From positions 67,001 to 131,000 of the forward strand of contig NW_024748860.1 of the NCBI RefSeq assembly GCF_018991925.1: a stretch of DNA of 64,000 nt, written 5' to 3'. Below the pieces are notes generated by a model. It did not search any database, had not been told where the DNA came from, and saw only the letters and a list, made by a program, of their open reading frames with translations. Of the stretch, positions 42,796-54,460 are shown piece by piece. The DNA comes from Homarus americanus (lineage: Eukaryota > Arthropoda > Malacostraca > Decapoda > Nephropidae). The position numbers and the translations under genes were made by a program. How positions within the stretch are numbered: position 1 is the first letter of the stretch; every line of letters starts with the position of its first letter.

Positions 42796-45388
42796 CTAGG
42801 TTAGGTGGCAGGGTGGGGCAGGGGTAGGAGGTTAGGTGGCAGGGTGGGGCAGGGGTAGGAGGTTAGGTGGCAGGGTGGGGCAGGGGTAGGGGTGGAGCGT
42901 TGGCAGGGTGAGCAGGGGAGGAGGTTAGGTGGCAGGGGTGGGGAGGTAGGGGAGGAGTGGCAGGGTTAGGTGGCAGGGGTGGGGCAGGGGTAGGTGGAGG
43001 TGGGCAGGTGGGCAGGGTGGGTGGGTAGGTGAGGTGGCAGGCAGGTGTGGCAGGGGTGGGGCAGGGGTGGAGGTTAGGTGGCAGGTGGGGCTGGGGTAGG
43101 TGTTTAGGCAGGGTGGGGCAGGAGGTAGGCAGGTGGGCAGGGGTAGGTGTTTAGGTGGCAGGGTGAGAGGGGGAGGTGTGGAGGTGGGGTAGGGAAGGGT
43201 AGGGTGAGGTGAGGTGGGTAGGGGTAGGTGTTTAGGTGGCAGGGGCAGGGGTAGAGGTTAGGTGGCAGGGTGGGGCAGGGGGTAGGTGTTTAGGGTGGCA
43301 GGGTGGTAGGGCAGGGGTGGGTAGGTTGGGGGTGAGGCAGGGGTAGGTGGGTGGCAGGGTGGAGCAGGTGGCAGGGTGAGGAGGGAGTGTTTGGTGGCAG
43401 GTGGGCAGTTAGGTGGCAGGTGGCAGGGGTAGGTGTAGGGGCAGGGGTGGGTGGGGGTAGGGGTAGGGCAGGGTTTGGGAGGTGGCAGGGGTGGGTGGAG
43501 GGTAAGAGGTGAGGTGGTGGGTGGGCAGGGGTAGGAGGTTAGGTGGGGGGGAGGCAGGGGTGGGTGTTTGGGTGGCAGGGTGGAGCAGGGGTGGGAGGTG
43601 AGGTGGCAGGGTGGGGCAGGGGTAGGTGTTTAGGTGGCAGGGGTGAGGGAGGGGTGGGGATTAGGAGGCAGGGTGGGGCAGGGGAGGTTAGGTGGCAGGG
43701 TGGGGGGGTAAGGGTGAGGTGGTAAGGTGGGGCAGGGTAGGGGGATGGGTGGCAGGGTGCAGGCAGGGGAGGTGTTTAGGTGGCAGGGTGGGCAGGGGTG
43801 GGTGGGTGGCAGGGGAGGAGGTGGAGCGGGCAGGTGTGGAGGTTAGGTGATAAGGGGGTGGTTGGTGGTGGTGTGGGGTGGGTGGTGGGGTAGGAGGGGG
43901 TGGCAGGGGTGGGGCAGGGGGGAGGCTAGGGTGACAGGGGTGGGGCAGGAAGGGGCTAGGGAGGGTAGGGCAGGGGTAGGAGGGTAGGTGGGGAGGGGTA
44001 GGTGGTTGGGTGGAAGAGGCAGGGGTAGTATTGGTGGGAGTGGGTGGTAGGTGGTTGGGTGGCGGTAGGAGGTTAGGTGGCAGGGGGGGTGGGGTGACAG
44101 GGTGAGGCTGGTGGCAGGGAGACAGGTTAGTAGGGGAGAAGGTTAGGTGGCAGGGGTAGGTTGGGTCTGAGGGTGGGAGGGGCCAGTTGGTTGGGTGGCA
44201 GGTGAGGGAGGGTAGGGGATTAGGTGGCAGGGTGCAGCAGGGGTAGGTGTGGGGTGGCAGGGAAGGAGGTTAGGGAGGGTAGGCAGGGAAGGAGGTTAGG
44301 TGGAATGGTGGTACAGGGTTAGGTGGTAATGTGGGGTAGTGGTGGTGGTTAGGTGGCAGGGTGAGGCAGGGGTGGGTGGTTAGGTGACAGGGTGGGACAG
44401 GGGTAGGTGGTTAGGTGGCAGGATGGGGCAGGAGTGGAGGTTGGGTGGTAGTAGTAGTAGGTGGTTAGGTGTGAGGCAGGGGTAGGTGGCAGGTGACAGG
44501 TGAACAGGTAGGTGGTTAGGTGGCAGGATGGGGTGCAGGTGGGGTGTTAGGTGGCAGGGAGGTAGGTGGTTAGGTGGGGGTAAGGGAGTAGGTGGTTGTG
44601 GGAGGCAGTAGGAGGTAACAGGAGGTTAGGTGGCAGGGTGGGGGACGAGGTGCAGGGAGGGGGCAAAGGGTGAGGTAACAGGGTGGGGCAGGGTAGAGGC
44701 TAGGTAACAGAATGGAGGGTAACAGGGTGGGGCAGGGTAGGGGCAGGGTGGAGCAGGTAGAAGGTTAGGTAACAGGGTGGGGCAGGGTAGGAAGGTTAGG
44801 TAACAGGGTGGAGCAGGGGGTAGGAAGGCTAGGTAACAGGGTGGAGCAGGGGAGCTAGGCTAACAGTGGGAGCAGAGGTGGGGAGGCTAGGTAACAGGGT
44901 GGAACAGAGTTGGGAGGCTAGGTAACAGGGTGGAGCAGAGTAGGAGGCTAGGTAACAGGGTGGAGCAGGTTAGGAGGCTAGGTAACAGGCAGGAGGTAGG
45001 CAAGTGGGAGGCAACAGGGTGGAGCAGGTTAGGAGGCTAGGTAACAGGGTGGAGCAGGTTAGGATGCTAGGTAACAGGGGTGAGCAGAGTAGGAGGCTAG
45101 GTAAAGGTGGTAGGAGGCTAGGTAACAGGGTGGAGCAGGGTAGGAGGCTAGGTAACAGGGTGGAGCAGAGTAGGAGGCTAGGTAACAGGGTGGAGCAGGG
45201 TAGGAGGCTAGGTAACAGGGTGGAGCAGAGTAGGAGGCTAGGTAACAGGGTGGAGCAGGTTAGGAGGCTAGGTAACAGGGTGGAGCAGGGTAGGAGGCTA
45301 GGTAACAGGGTGGAGCAGAGTAGGAGGCTAGGTAACAGGGTGGAGCAGGTTAGGAGGCTAGGTAACAGGGTGGAGCAGGGTAGGAATC
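42796..45388. repeat. 2.6-kb G-rich array, 31-bp unit passing into a 30-bp unit
   Basis: Left part: GGTTAGGTGGCAGGGTGGGG plus CAGGGGTAGGA (31 bp). Right part from about 44700: AGGCTAGGTAACAGGGTGGA plus GCAGGGTAGG (30 bp), very regular after 45090. The 30-bp part leaves a decapeptide frame open (LGNRVEQGRR), an artefact. G runs of three and four in regular spacing on one strand make G-quadruplex formation plausible. The middle is ragged. Confidence 0.97.
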
Positions 45389-45876
45389 GAGGGTTTCAAA
45401 TTCACAAAGTATTTTATGATGAATATTTCTTATAACCGATTAAACTAAACTGCAAAAACTAACTTCCAAACACATCATTAAAATAATCACACTCGATCCA
45501 TCTCAGAGCTGGAGGGTTTTCCTTAAGCTGACTAAAATCGTTTGGTGGTTCTGGTGGTAGTCAGAATAAACCCTAAATTGTCGAGAGCACTGAACGGGTT
45601 ATAAAAGTTTCTGTCCTAAATTGCCAAGTTAACTTAGCACCAGTCGGGAGAAAATGTCACTGGAGATAATCTTTTCCATTTTTTTTTTAAACCTTGATGA
45701 AGATGTTTGTAGTGTGAAAAACAATTTGGGTTCCTTTTATTTTTTTTTTATTGGTTATTTACTCCAAAGGTTCGGCAAACTCATTCATGAAGACAACAAT
45801 AATATTATTTTTGCACTTTTTTTTAATAGCCTGTCTGTAAGTGTCAAGAAGTATTTACAGTTTACACTATACTAAT
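45389..45876. other. Intergenic, no gene seen
   Basis: A/T-rich with T runs at about 45677-45686 and 45738-45748. No signature. Confidence 0.5.
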
Positions 45877-45899
45877 CGGAGTACCTTCCATATATCTGA

Positions 45900-46960
45900 G
45901 GGTTGGCGACCACAGTCCTTCACTCTAAACGTTTTTAGGGCTTTTTTGACCAACCCTCTAAGGTTTTGTTTCTCTCTGAAGACTCAATTTTTTATTTCAT
46001 TTATCCATCCTAGTCGTTGTCTTCCCCTGGCCATCCTACCCTCAACACTGTCCATTAATAGTGATGTCTTTATTACCTCATCCCCAATTATATGACCAAG
46101 GTATATAATTTGTCTTTTTTTTTTTTTTACATTTCAAGTATTTATCTTGAAGTTTTTGCTAATCATTGTACTACATTTTTGTTTCCCATTCAGTGTAGCA
46201 TATTCTTAGCAGTCGCCTAAAACGCCACATCTAATTGTGAACCAATTAGAAAGTTCATTACAGTATTTACTAACACTGTAGCGTCTTGTTGCCAGCAAAG
46301 ATTTTCTTTTCTTTTCTTTTTTTATTTTCTTAATTCTAATATCTCCTTCATTAATGCCTATTTTTTTCCAAGACAACTTTAAGTTTATTGTGTTCTACCT
46401 TATCAAAAAACTTTTACAAAATCAACAAAGCAAATAAACAAATTTCTTCGGACGTCTAAAGCCGTCACTCAAATTTCTCAAACCAAATATAGCTTCTCTA
46501 TTCCCTTTCTAAATATTGTACGTTTAGATTTTCAGATAACTTACTTTCGATTCTAAACATTTATTTTTATAAAATTACGTTTAATAAAACTCCAGACATG
46601 ATTAATTAAGCTTATTGTTATAAACTGGATGCACTCTGAAGCTCCTGGATTTTTAGGTAATAATACAAATACTGATTTTTTTTTAATCACTGGGAAGGTC
46701 TCCTTTGACGTATATAGAATTACATATTTTAGTCAAACATTTTATCCCATTCTTGCCCATTTGTTTTATAAATTCTGCTGGAAACTGACCAACCCCACAA
46801 GATTTATCATTTTTCATTTTGTTCACAGCTGCCTCGACTTGTTTCCAGAATTGGTAGTTTCATCTTTATTTCCTTATCACTGTATAGTTCTTCTACATAC
46901 TCTGCCCATCTCTTTTTTTACTTCTGCCTCAAATAGTATCTTATTGTCTTTGCTTTTAAT
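45900..46960 (-). pseudogene. Reverse transcriptase remnant, LINE family F copy 2
   Basis: C-terminal blocks read 'VEGRMARGRQRLGWINEIKN' and 'RVKDCGRQPSDIWKV' near the 3' end (about 45890-46040 on minus), and the motif-2 region around 46570-46660 parallels copy 1. Many stops and T-run indels. The catalytic YxDD stretch is not readable here, which suggests an internal deletion relative to copy 1. Confidence 0.65.
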
Positions 46961-47225
46961 AGTCCCACCCCATTTATTTCATTTTGGGGGAGGAGGCTCA
47001 GGGGGGTTCATTTGTTTAATCTTTCTGTACATTTCCCTTCAGTTATGTCTTCTGTCATCATCTGTCTCCTTGCATTTTCATTCTATATCGCAAGCTTGGC
47101 CTGTCTGCAGTTTGTTTTTCTTTGCTAAATTTTTGTAAGCCTCACCTCTCCCAATCATCTTTCTTCGTCTATCAAATTTCTTTAAAATTTACTTTGTGAT
47201 CCAGTTACCTTTAGCCTCGTTCCTC

Positions 47226-48020
47226 CTATGTCCTGTGTTTTCCCTCAGTCTCTAACATTACTTTTTTGTAATTATTAAATTGTCGCCCTGGTCCTTGTTC
47301 ATCAAAGTCACCTTCTAGCAATCCAAAAAATATATATTCGGGTTCAATTTCACATTCTGTTCCTGCCCTTGTTTTCAGCTTACCTATGTCACATTTGATT
47401 TTGTCCAAAGTTTTTCGCTTTAATTTCCTAAGTTTTAGCTTCACTAAACTCATTGCTGGGACGTGGTTTGGCGCACTATCTGCCCCTGGATAAGTCTTGG
47501 TTCGGGTTATTGAATTTATGAATCTTTCCTGAATTAAAATTTAATTTAATTGATTCCTGACTATATTGTTTACATTATTTTTCTTATAAAAGTCATTTAA
47601 TATTTCTCCTCTCATTTCTATTAGCCAACCCCTGTGGTCCTACTTGTAGTGGTTCTTTCTCTTTCCCAACTTTTGCTTTAATTTAAACTTCACGGTGTCT
47701 TTTGCTTTATCTATTTTTTTCTAAGACTTCATCCTCACTAGCATTTTTAGGTGCATAAACCTATATTAATAACAAGTCATGGGTTTAGCATTAGACTTGA
47801 CTAACAAAACTCTATCTGACCCTGCCCAATCTTCCCTTTACACTGTTACTTAACTTCTGGTGTACAAGAATACCAACACCTCTCTCACCACCTGAATATA
47901 TGAAGTAAGAATCTTCACCGCTAATGCTATTTGAACCTGTCCATCTTACTTCACGTACTCTCAGAATGTCCCACTATAGTCTGTTCATTTCCCTCAGATC
48001 CCATGTTCCAATCTTTCCGT
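47226..48020 (-). pseudogene. APE-type endonuclease remnant, LINE family F copy 2
   Basis: Minus-strand reading starts 'KIGTWDLREMNR' near 48010 (N-terminal strand, usually WN(V/L)R), then 'VREVRWTGSNSISGEDSYFI' and 'YSGGERGVGILVHQKLSNSV' (47830-47960), followed by 'VYAPKNASEDEV' (about 47720-47760). These are the successive core strands of LINE APE endonucleases. A further frame at 47226-47453, 'MSLVKLKLRKLKRKTLDKIK', is probably the linker. Stops occur between all blocks. Confidence 0.75.
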
Positions 48021-48122
48021 CGTGTTTAATGTCCAGGGGTTTGTTTTGCTCGGTCAGTGCTTGCTAGCTCACAGTGGCACATTGCCTGCAAGCACGGGAG
48101 GCAATGCGGTTGGACCTTTAGG

Positions 48123-48900
48123 TGATGATGATCGACGACGAAGAGATTGAGTACTCTAAACAAGGCAGGTTGCTCGGCCTGACCATCTCTCGGACGGCAT
48201 CATTTCCCACGTGAAGGACAGACTAAAGAAAGCCAAAGTCGCCGCCGCCAAATTAAAACATTTTAAACATTTGCCTGAGAAGATACAAGTCCACCTGTAC
48301 AAGGCGCTGGTGAGGCCTGTGTTGGAGTACCCACATATACCACTCGTCACACTCGGGAAGACTAGACTACAACAACTACAGAGCTTCCAAAACAAATGTT
48401 TGAGGTCAGCCAGTGGCCAAGCGCCACCCTACCAGGAGACAGTGGAAACCATCCACCTGAGAAATAAAACAGAGGCCCTCAACTTCAGGTTCCATCGCCT
48501 AGGGAAGAAGGTTTGGGACAAGCTCCTGGACGACCCTCACAGCCCAGACCACCTACGCGGGGAAGACACCGACGGAAGGCGACCCCACCCCGGAGTCTGC
48601 CCGCACTACAACAACCCAACCCGCGACCCATCTGTGTCCGCCACAGTGATCCACCTTAGATTAAAACTTAGGTGATATAAGTTCACATTTATCAAGTCAC
48701 AATCTAGTGAGTCCATAACGTAATACAGTATAAGATTTTAATAAACATGTAATTGTAAAATCAAACTAGTCATTGTCTACCAAAGTAGCCATTGTGCAAC
48801 CTCATCCTAACTCCTAGGTTAGCTTAGTTAGCCAACAAACTCTGTAATATGTAAAACAAGGGGTGTCGTCCCCCTCCGTTTAACTCATTAAACTTCTTTT
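48123..48900 (+). mobile_element. LINE, 5'-truncated (same family as 567-1707)
   Basis: Plus-strand copy starting at the GATGATCGACGACGA block shared with 1280-1310 and ending in a 3' UTR (GGGGTGTCGTCCCCCTCCG at about 48869) shared with 567-600. It is shorter at the 5' end than the first copy and lies against LINE family F. Confidence 0.8.
48211..48675 (+). pseudogene. LINE RT C-terminal fragment
   Basis: An uninterrupted stretch of 154 codons encodes the C-terminal domain after the RT palm: 'DRLKKAKVAAAKLKHFKHLP', 'VRPVLEYPHIPLVTLGKTRL', 'RSASGQAPPYQETVETIHLR' and a basic end 'VIHLRLKLR' with stop at 48673-48675. It matches the 991-1266 minus-strand fragment closely, with the first differing by a deletion where 'NKCLRSASG' should be. 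The N-terminal RT and endonuclease are absent, so it is a fragment and not a gene, though this part is undamaged. Confidence 0.8.
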
Positions 48901-50317
48901 CCAACCTTTCCCCCCACGACTATATGTTGTGACTTATCCATCCCTCATGTCTGGCTGTGCCTTGAGCCCCAGCATGCCTTCCATCCTTTCCAAGATCCAA
49001 CAGGAACGCCCGAGAATCGTTATTATGTCTGTCAGTGGTTGTTCATGGGCAAGAGACGAAGTTAACGAGAATGACTGCCCTGAACCTTACCTCATCAGAA
49101 GATAAATTAAAAGGAGGAGAAAAAGTTAGAAATGAACTGTTGGGTGTAGAGGTCGCTCTTACCTCAAGCTGGTAAAGAACCAGCCTTTCATCTGTGGATA
49201 ATATGCGTGTTTAGCAACGATCCACTTTCAACCGCCTCGTCTTAGGTTGCAAGATGGAAACTTTACACTCATCTCAGGTATTTGAAAGTGGTTTGTTCGA
49301 GCCCCCACACCGCGACAAGGTAACGCAAACTAAGGCACTAGAACGATGGAATTGTATACCTTGTGGTGGTACGCTATACCAATGAATGACAAATTTACCA
49401 TAATACAATTCTCACAATACTGTATAGCCTGTGTAGTGTGTGTGATATATAATTACCATGAATTTTACTCATTAAATCAAGGAAGTCACGTGATTAGTAT
49501 TGGCCATTTTCATCTTCATATTTGTAAATCGCAAAAGTCGTGACAAATTTACCTCAATACATTATTACGTGACACTATGGCGAGGCCCAGCATGGTGAAG
49601 GACACACCACTTTGGCTACACAATGAACCGTAAAGAACCGTTATAAAAAAACCCGTGAGTCAGCGCCAACTGCAGTGGTCATTGATTTCCTTCTTATTCT
49701 GTCTTTATCACCACTGTCTTTCTTACTGTCATTCTCTCATGGTCCATTATGCCGTTTCTTATTTTTCGTCATAACCAGTTATTGAGACGCCATCATTTCT
49801 TCCAACTCATTTTTATGGGATATTATTCCATTTATTGATTCTATTGTTGACTTTGGGTATTAAAAGAAAGTAGGTTTATGTAACTAAATAATATAAATAA
49901 TATAAACAAGAGGGAATAAGTCATCAAAACTGCATGTATATGGTTTGATCGTACGTCCGGCAGCGTTTACAATGAGACGTACGGTATCTGAAAAATCGTC
50001 TCACGGGGAAAAATTTCGTGTCAGTCGGTCAGGAAAGGCGGAATGAGGGATGACCAACACAGCCAAAAATAATGTTTATAGTTCTCATTCAGGTTTCTGT
50101 TTGTTTCATCACCCACCCCATCCCCCTTTGACTCACTCGTTAATCACTATTTAGGTGCGAACAATCAGTAAAACGAACAGATATACAGGTACAGTGGAAA
50201 TATCCTTTATTTTTAGTATACATTTATATCAACGTAGAATCGTAGATAGATCCTTAGTTATCACTGGGGTAGTAAGAGTCAATGGGTAGTAGTATCGTGA
50301 AGAGGAACACTTTAACT
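48901..50317. other. Intergenic, no gene seen
   Basis: Unique-looking sequence. A B-box-like GTTCGAGCC lies near 49290-49305 without a convincing tRNA fold. Short frames only. Confidence 0.5.
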
Positions 50318-50545
50318 CCTTGAGTACGATGATATAACCCCTTAGCTTTAGGTCATCAAGTCATCTTACTCAAGAGGTTAAATCATCGTGCTTGAAGGGG
50401 TTAAATCATCGTACTTGAGAGGGGTTGTCATCGTACTCAAGGGGTTAAATCATCGTACTTGAGAGGGGTTGTCATCGTACTCAAGGGGTTAAATCATCGT
50501 ACTTGAGAGGGGTTGTCATCGTACTCAAGGGGTCAAACCATCGTA
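50318..50545. repeat. 44-bp tandem repeat (GGGGTTAAATCATCGTACTT...)
   Basis: Unit GGGGTTAAATCATCGTACTT plus GAGAGGGGTTGTCATCGTAC plus TCAA, 44 bp, itself made of two related 22-bp halves. Built from the same words as 10385-10645 (GGGTTAAA, CATCGT, CTCAA). Confidence 0.9.
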
Positions 50546-51055
50546 CTTGACCGCATAATTATTTTCTATCGAGTTTACAGCCACCTTGAGTGTATAAATT
50601 AAATAATAAACATACTAACACCTCTATACCGCCTGATTTGGCAACACTGATGGCCAACGTCACTCGATACTCTACCAGATGGGGGAGAAAATTGACACCA
50701 ACTCATAACCGATACCCATATTTTTGAGAGGAAACTTTACGATGCCTTACACCACGAACCTAACCCAGACTATAACATAACACAGGTCTCGTTAGATTGG
50801 GTTAGGTGAATTGTTTCGATGTTGTTTGATAAAAAGCTAATTTAGCAGGCATGGTAGTATGTTTTGCGCGGGACTTAGTGAAGGGAGACAGTGGGAGGGA
50901 ATAGAAGAGTTAAACACAGACAGAGAAAGCCAGTTAGTTACCAAGATGGCACTTACAGGTCTAAACAGTTTAACCATAACTTACTGGAGAAGCCTCTGCA
51001 TTCATATAAACTTACCATTAACTTATATGAGTATGGCAATGTGTTTGTGTGAAGT
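50546..51055. other. Intergenic, no gene seen
   Basis: No coding or element signature until the RTE-Zn 3' end begins. Confidence 0.5.
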
Positions 51056-51425
51056 GGGATAAGGATAGTCTTAAGACAAACCTGAAAAGGTGCCAAATCG
51101 ACCTCCTCACCTTGGAGACGATTACTCCACGCCGCAACGCTTGGAGGAGCACCACACAAGAAGGTGTCAATACTTTCGAGTTAGCCCGACTGCATACCGA
51201 GGCAGACAAGCGCCAGCTCTGGAAGGTGCTATCGCCGCTCCTCCCGCACTAGGTGTAGGCATTCTAACCTGCAACACCTGTGGATGACACTGCTGGCCCA
51301 TATCGACCTCTCGAGTCAGCTCAGAGCTCAACAACGAAAGTGACATCTTTAATAATTCATATCATTGTATCATAGCTGGATGATCGTCATACTCGATTCC
51401 GAGTGACAGCAAAGTAGTACATTAG
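51056..51425 (+). mobile_element. RTE-Zn LINE copy E (3' end only)
   Basis: Begins GGATAAGGATAGTCTTAAGA, identical to copy C near 30698, and ends in GACAGCAAAGTAGTACATTAGTA. A frame from 51049 reads 'LKRCQIDLLTLETITPRRNA', 'TFELARLHTEADKRQ', the region just before the zinc finger. A short 5'-truncated copy. Confidence 0.88.
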
Positions 51426-51853
51426 TACATAAGAACGGAGGAAACTGCAGCGGGCCTATTGGCCCATACTGGGCAGTCCCGTTTACACCCAACCCCTATT
51501 GCTCATATAAGCATCTAACCTATGTTTGAAGCTATTCAGCGTATTCGAGTTAATGATGATAGTTGGTAACTTGTTCCATTCATCCACTACTCTGTTTCCA
51601 AACCAGTGTTTACCTATTTCACGCCTAAATCTAAATTTGTCTAATTTAAAACCATTGTTACGAGTTCGCTCCTGGTTGGATAGTTTGAGTACCTTTGTAA
51701 TGTCCCCTTTGTTTAGCCCTGCCTTCCATTTATACACCTCTATCAGGACGCCCCTCACTCTACGTCTCTCGAGGGAGTGCAAGTTAAGATGCTTTAACCT
51801 GTCTCTATACTCAAGGTTCCTAATGCCCGGGATTAGTCTTGTCATTCTCCTGT
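51426..51853 (-). mobile_element. CR1/L2-like LINE 3' end
   Basis: Minus-strand copy of the 13414-13835 region, 5'-truncated at 'RMTRLIPGIRN'. Its 3' end (TTCTTATGTAC) lies back-to-back with the 3' end of RTE-Zn copy E, so two LINE tails meet at about 51425. Confidence 0.88.
51483..51845 (-). pseudogene. CR1/L2-like LINE C-terminal fragment, frame intact
   Basis: 120 codons without interruption encode the end of the LINE polyprotein: 'LEYRDRLKHLNLHSLERRRV', 'NKGDITKVLKLSNQERTRNN', 'FRFRREIGKHWFGNRVVDEW' and 'FKHRLDAYMSNRGWV' with stop. It carries only the last part of the protein and cannot act alone. It is the best template for reading the decayed 13414-13800 copy. Confidence 0.85.
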
Positions 51854-52908
51854 AGTATGTGTGTGTAATAATAATAATAATTAACGGTTTATTAAAAAAG
51901 TTCTGCAGCCCGAAGGCTGAAAATATACATTGGACATAAATGACTTACTACATACATTGGTGGTTTAACAAAAGCCTTCATTAGAGAAAGGTAAAGGAAC
52001 ATACAGTGAACATACAGATTAATGTAGGTGTTGAACAGCAAACATGTAGTGTAGTAACTCTCTCCCAGATGGTGTTAGGAGGGACCTCACGTGGTGTAGT
52101 AGTTCCCTCACAGATGGTGTTATGAGAGACCACGTGGTGTAGTAATTCCCTCACAGATGGTGTTATGAGAGACCACGTGGTGTAGTAATTCCCTCACAGA
52201 TGGTGTTATGAGGGGCCTCAAGTGGTGTAGTAACTCCCTCACAAATGGTGTTATGAGGGACATGTGGTGTATTAATTCCCTCACAGATGGTGTTATGAGG
52301 GGCCTCACGTGGTGTAGTAACTCCCTCACATATGGTGTTATGAGGGACATGTGGTGTAGTAATTCCCTCACATATGGTGTTATGAGGGACATGTGGTGTA
52401 GTAATTCCCTCACATATGGTGTTATGAGGGGCCTGACGTGGTGTAGTAATTCCCTCACAGATGGTGTTATGAGGGACCTGACGTGGTGTAGTAATTCCCT
52501 CACAGATGGTGTTATACGAGTGAGGTGTGGTCCCAGTCTTTCCTATCGTAGACGGATTAACACATGACTGGTTGTTGTTGGGTCTCACGGGCCGTTATCA
52601 CTGGGTACCTGGAACCTCACTGTGTGAAGGTTAACTTGGGTACGACTGTTACTGTTGAGTTGTTCTCACTGACTTATGCACTGTTCACCACTGTTCACCT
52701 CTGTTTAACACTGGTTCCATTCCTTTCCTAAATGAAATTGTAACTTCTGGCGAGAACTTGTTGATATTCCGGTGGGGGGGGAGGGTTCAGGGGAGGGAGT
52801 TGGTATGGGCCAACTTAACAGTTGACCTGGCTGCTCCGAGAGGAGCGCTAGGTACGTCTTGACCCTTCTGTGGTCAAGGATGTAGTGTGTGTGTGTGTGT
52901 GTGTGTGT

Positions 52909-52909
<1 letters not shown>
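51854..52909 (-). mobile_element. Retroelement with 45-bp internal minisatellite, copy 2
   Basis: Same organisation as 26306-27460: on the minus strand a 3' end with TTTAATAAACCGTT, (ATT)n and (AC)n at 51858-51890; 45-bp units at about 52060-52515; unique 5' part; then (TG)n at 52884-52909 that also serves as the tail of copy 3. Relative to copy 1, most differences are plus-strand C to T. Confidence 0.75.
52045..52515. repeat. 45-bp minisatellite array (copy 2)
   Basis: About ten units, several shortened to 39-42 bp by loss of CCTGACG or replacement with ACATGTGG. A minus-strand frame 52163-52588 reads the TICEGITTPRQVPHN repeat. Confidence 0.93.
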
Positions 52910-52955
<46 letters not shown>

Positions 52956-53210
52956 CGGTTTATTGAAAAAGTTCTGCAGCCCGAAGGCTGAAAATATACA
53001 TTGGACATAAATGACTTATTACATACATTGGTGGTTTAAGAAAAGCCTTCATTAGAGAAAGATGAAGGAACATATAGTGAACATACAGATTAATGTTTAC
53101 AGCGGAGGTTACGTAGATCATGTGAGCTGAGATGTTGAACAGCAGACACGTAGTGTAGTAACTCCCTCACAGATGGTGTTATGAGGGGCATCACGTGGAG
53201 TAGTAGTTCC

Positions 53211-53734
53211 CTCACACCTCGATTATGCGGTTCAGTTCTGGTGCCCCTATTATAGAATGGATATAAATTCACTAGAGTCGGTGCAGCGAAGAATGACAAA
53301 AATGATTCCGGGACTTAGAAACCTTCCATATCAGGATAGGCTAAAGAAATTTAACTTGCATTCCCTAGAAAGACGAAGAGTGCGGGGAGATATGATGGAA
53401 GTATTTAAGTGGGTGAAAGGAATCAATAAAGGGGATATGGATAAAGTTCTTATAATATCCGAGCAGGATAGGACTCGGAGCAACGGATTCAAGTTGGATA
53501 AGTTTAGGTTTAGGAGGAAGATAGGAAGAAACTGGTTCACAAATAGGGTGGTGGATGAGTGGAACAAGCTTAGCAACTTTGTAGTAAGTGCGGGAACTCT
53601 GGAAGGTTTCAAAAGGAGGCTAGATGGATTCATGGATGATAGAGGGTGGTAGTAACCCTCGACAGGAGCTGCCATGCACAGGCCAACCGGCTTATTGCAG
53701 ACTCCTTATTTTCTTATGTTCTTATGTTCTCACA
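53211..53734 (+). mobile_element. CR1/L2-like LINE insertion with 6-bp target duplication
   Basis: LINE sequence 53217-53728 interrupts one 45-bp unit. CTCACA precedes it (53211-53216) and follows it (53729-53734); uninterrupted units have a single CTCACAG at this place. The 3' end is TTCTTATGTTCTTATGTT, a repeated octamer tail. The 5' end is truncated, as usual for target-primed insertion. Confidence 0.92.
53257..53652 (+). pseudogene. CR1/L2-like LINE C-terminal fragment, frame intact
   Basis: 131 codons without interruption: 'LESVQRRMTKMIPGLRNLPY', 'QDRLKKFNLHSLERRRVRGD', 'NKGDMDKVLIISEQDRTRSN', 'FRRKIGRNWFTNRVVDEWNK' and 'FKRRLDGFMDDRGW' with stop. An upstream in-frame stretch from 53217 adds 'LDYAVQFWCPYYRMD'. 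Homologous to 51483-51845 but clearly a different subfamily. A truncated LINE, not a gene. The clean frame and exact target duplication suggest a fairly young insertion. Confidence 0.88.
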
Positions 53735-54415
53735 GGTGGTGTTGAGGGGCTTGACGTGGTGTAGTAATTCCCTCACAGATGGTGTATGAGGGGCCTGATG
53801 ATGTAGTAAATCCCTCTCGGATGGTGTTATGAGGGGCATCACATGGTGTAGTAATTCCCTCACAGATGGTGTTATGAGGGGCCTGATGTGGTGTAGTAAA
53901 TCCCTCACAGATGGTGTATGAGGGGCCTGATGTGGTGTAGTAATTCCCTCGCAGATGGTGTTATGAGGGGCATCACATGGTGTAGTAATTCCCTATGACA
54001 CCACTTCGTGGTGTCGTAGCATCATGGGGACTCCACGTGGCCTGTTGTCACAGGACCTCACTCACTCAAGTGAGTGAGGTGTGGTCTCAGGCCTCCCCAT
54101 CGTGGAGTCTCAGGGGAATTATCACTGGGTACCTGGGACCTCACTGTGTGAAGGTTAGCTTGGGTAAGACTCAACTGTGACTGTCGAGTTGTTTTTCACT
54201 GACTTAAGCACTGTTCACCACTATTCAACACTGGTTCCATTCCTTTCCCAAATGAAATAGTAACTTCTGGCGAGAACTTGTTGATATTCCTGTGGGGAGG
54301 AGGATTCAGGGGAAGGAGTTGGTATGGGCCAACATAATAGTTGACGTGGCTGCTGCTAGAGCAGCGCCAGGTGCGTCTTGACCCGTCTTGACCCGTCGGT
54401 GGTCAAGGATGAAGT

Positions 54416-54460
<45 letters not shown>

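Larger units (their letters stand above)
45877..48122 (-). mobile_element. LINE family F, copy 2 (with endonuclease remnant)
   Basis: Minus-strand LINE with RT blocks shared with 34808-36235 and a further 5' part holding an APE-type endonuclease start near 48010. Much of the endonuclease-RT linker appears shortened. It abuts the plus-strand LINE at 48123. Confidence 0.75.

Noticed and set aside
45004..45435. Decapeptide-repeat protein (LGNRVEQGRR)
   Set aside because: Produced by the regular 30-bp part of the G-rich array; the frame is lost as soon as the unit becomes 31 bp.
49150..49325. tRNA-derived SINE suggested by a B-box-like GTTCGAGCC
   Set aside because: No matching A-box at correct distance and no cloverleaf; no second copy in the window.
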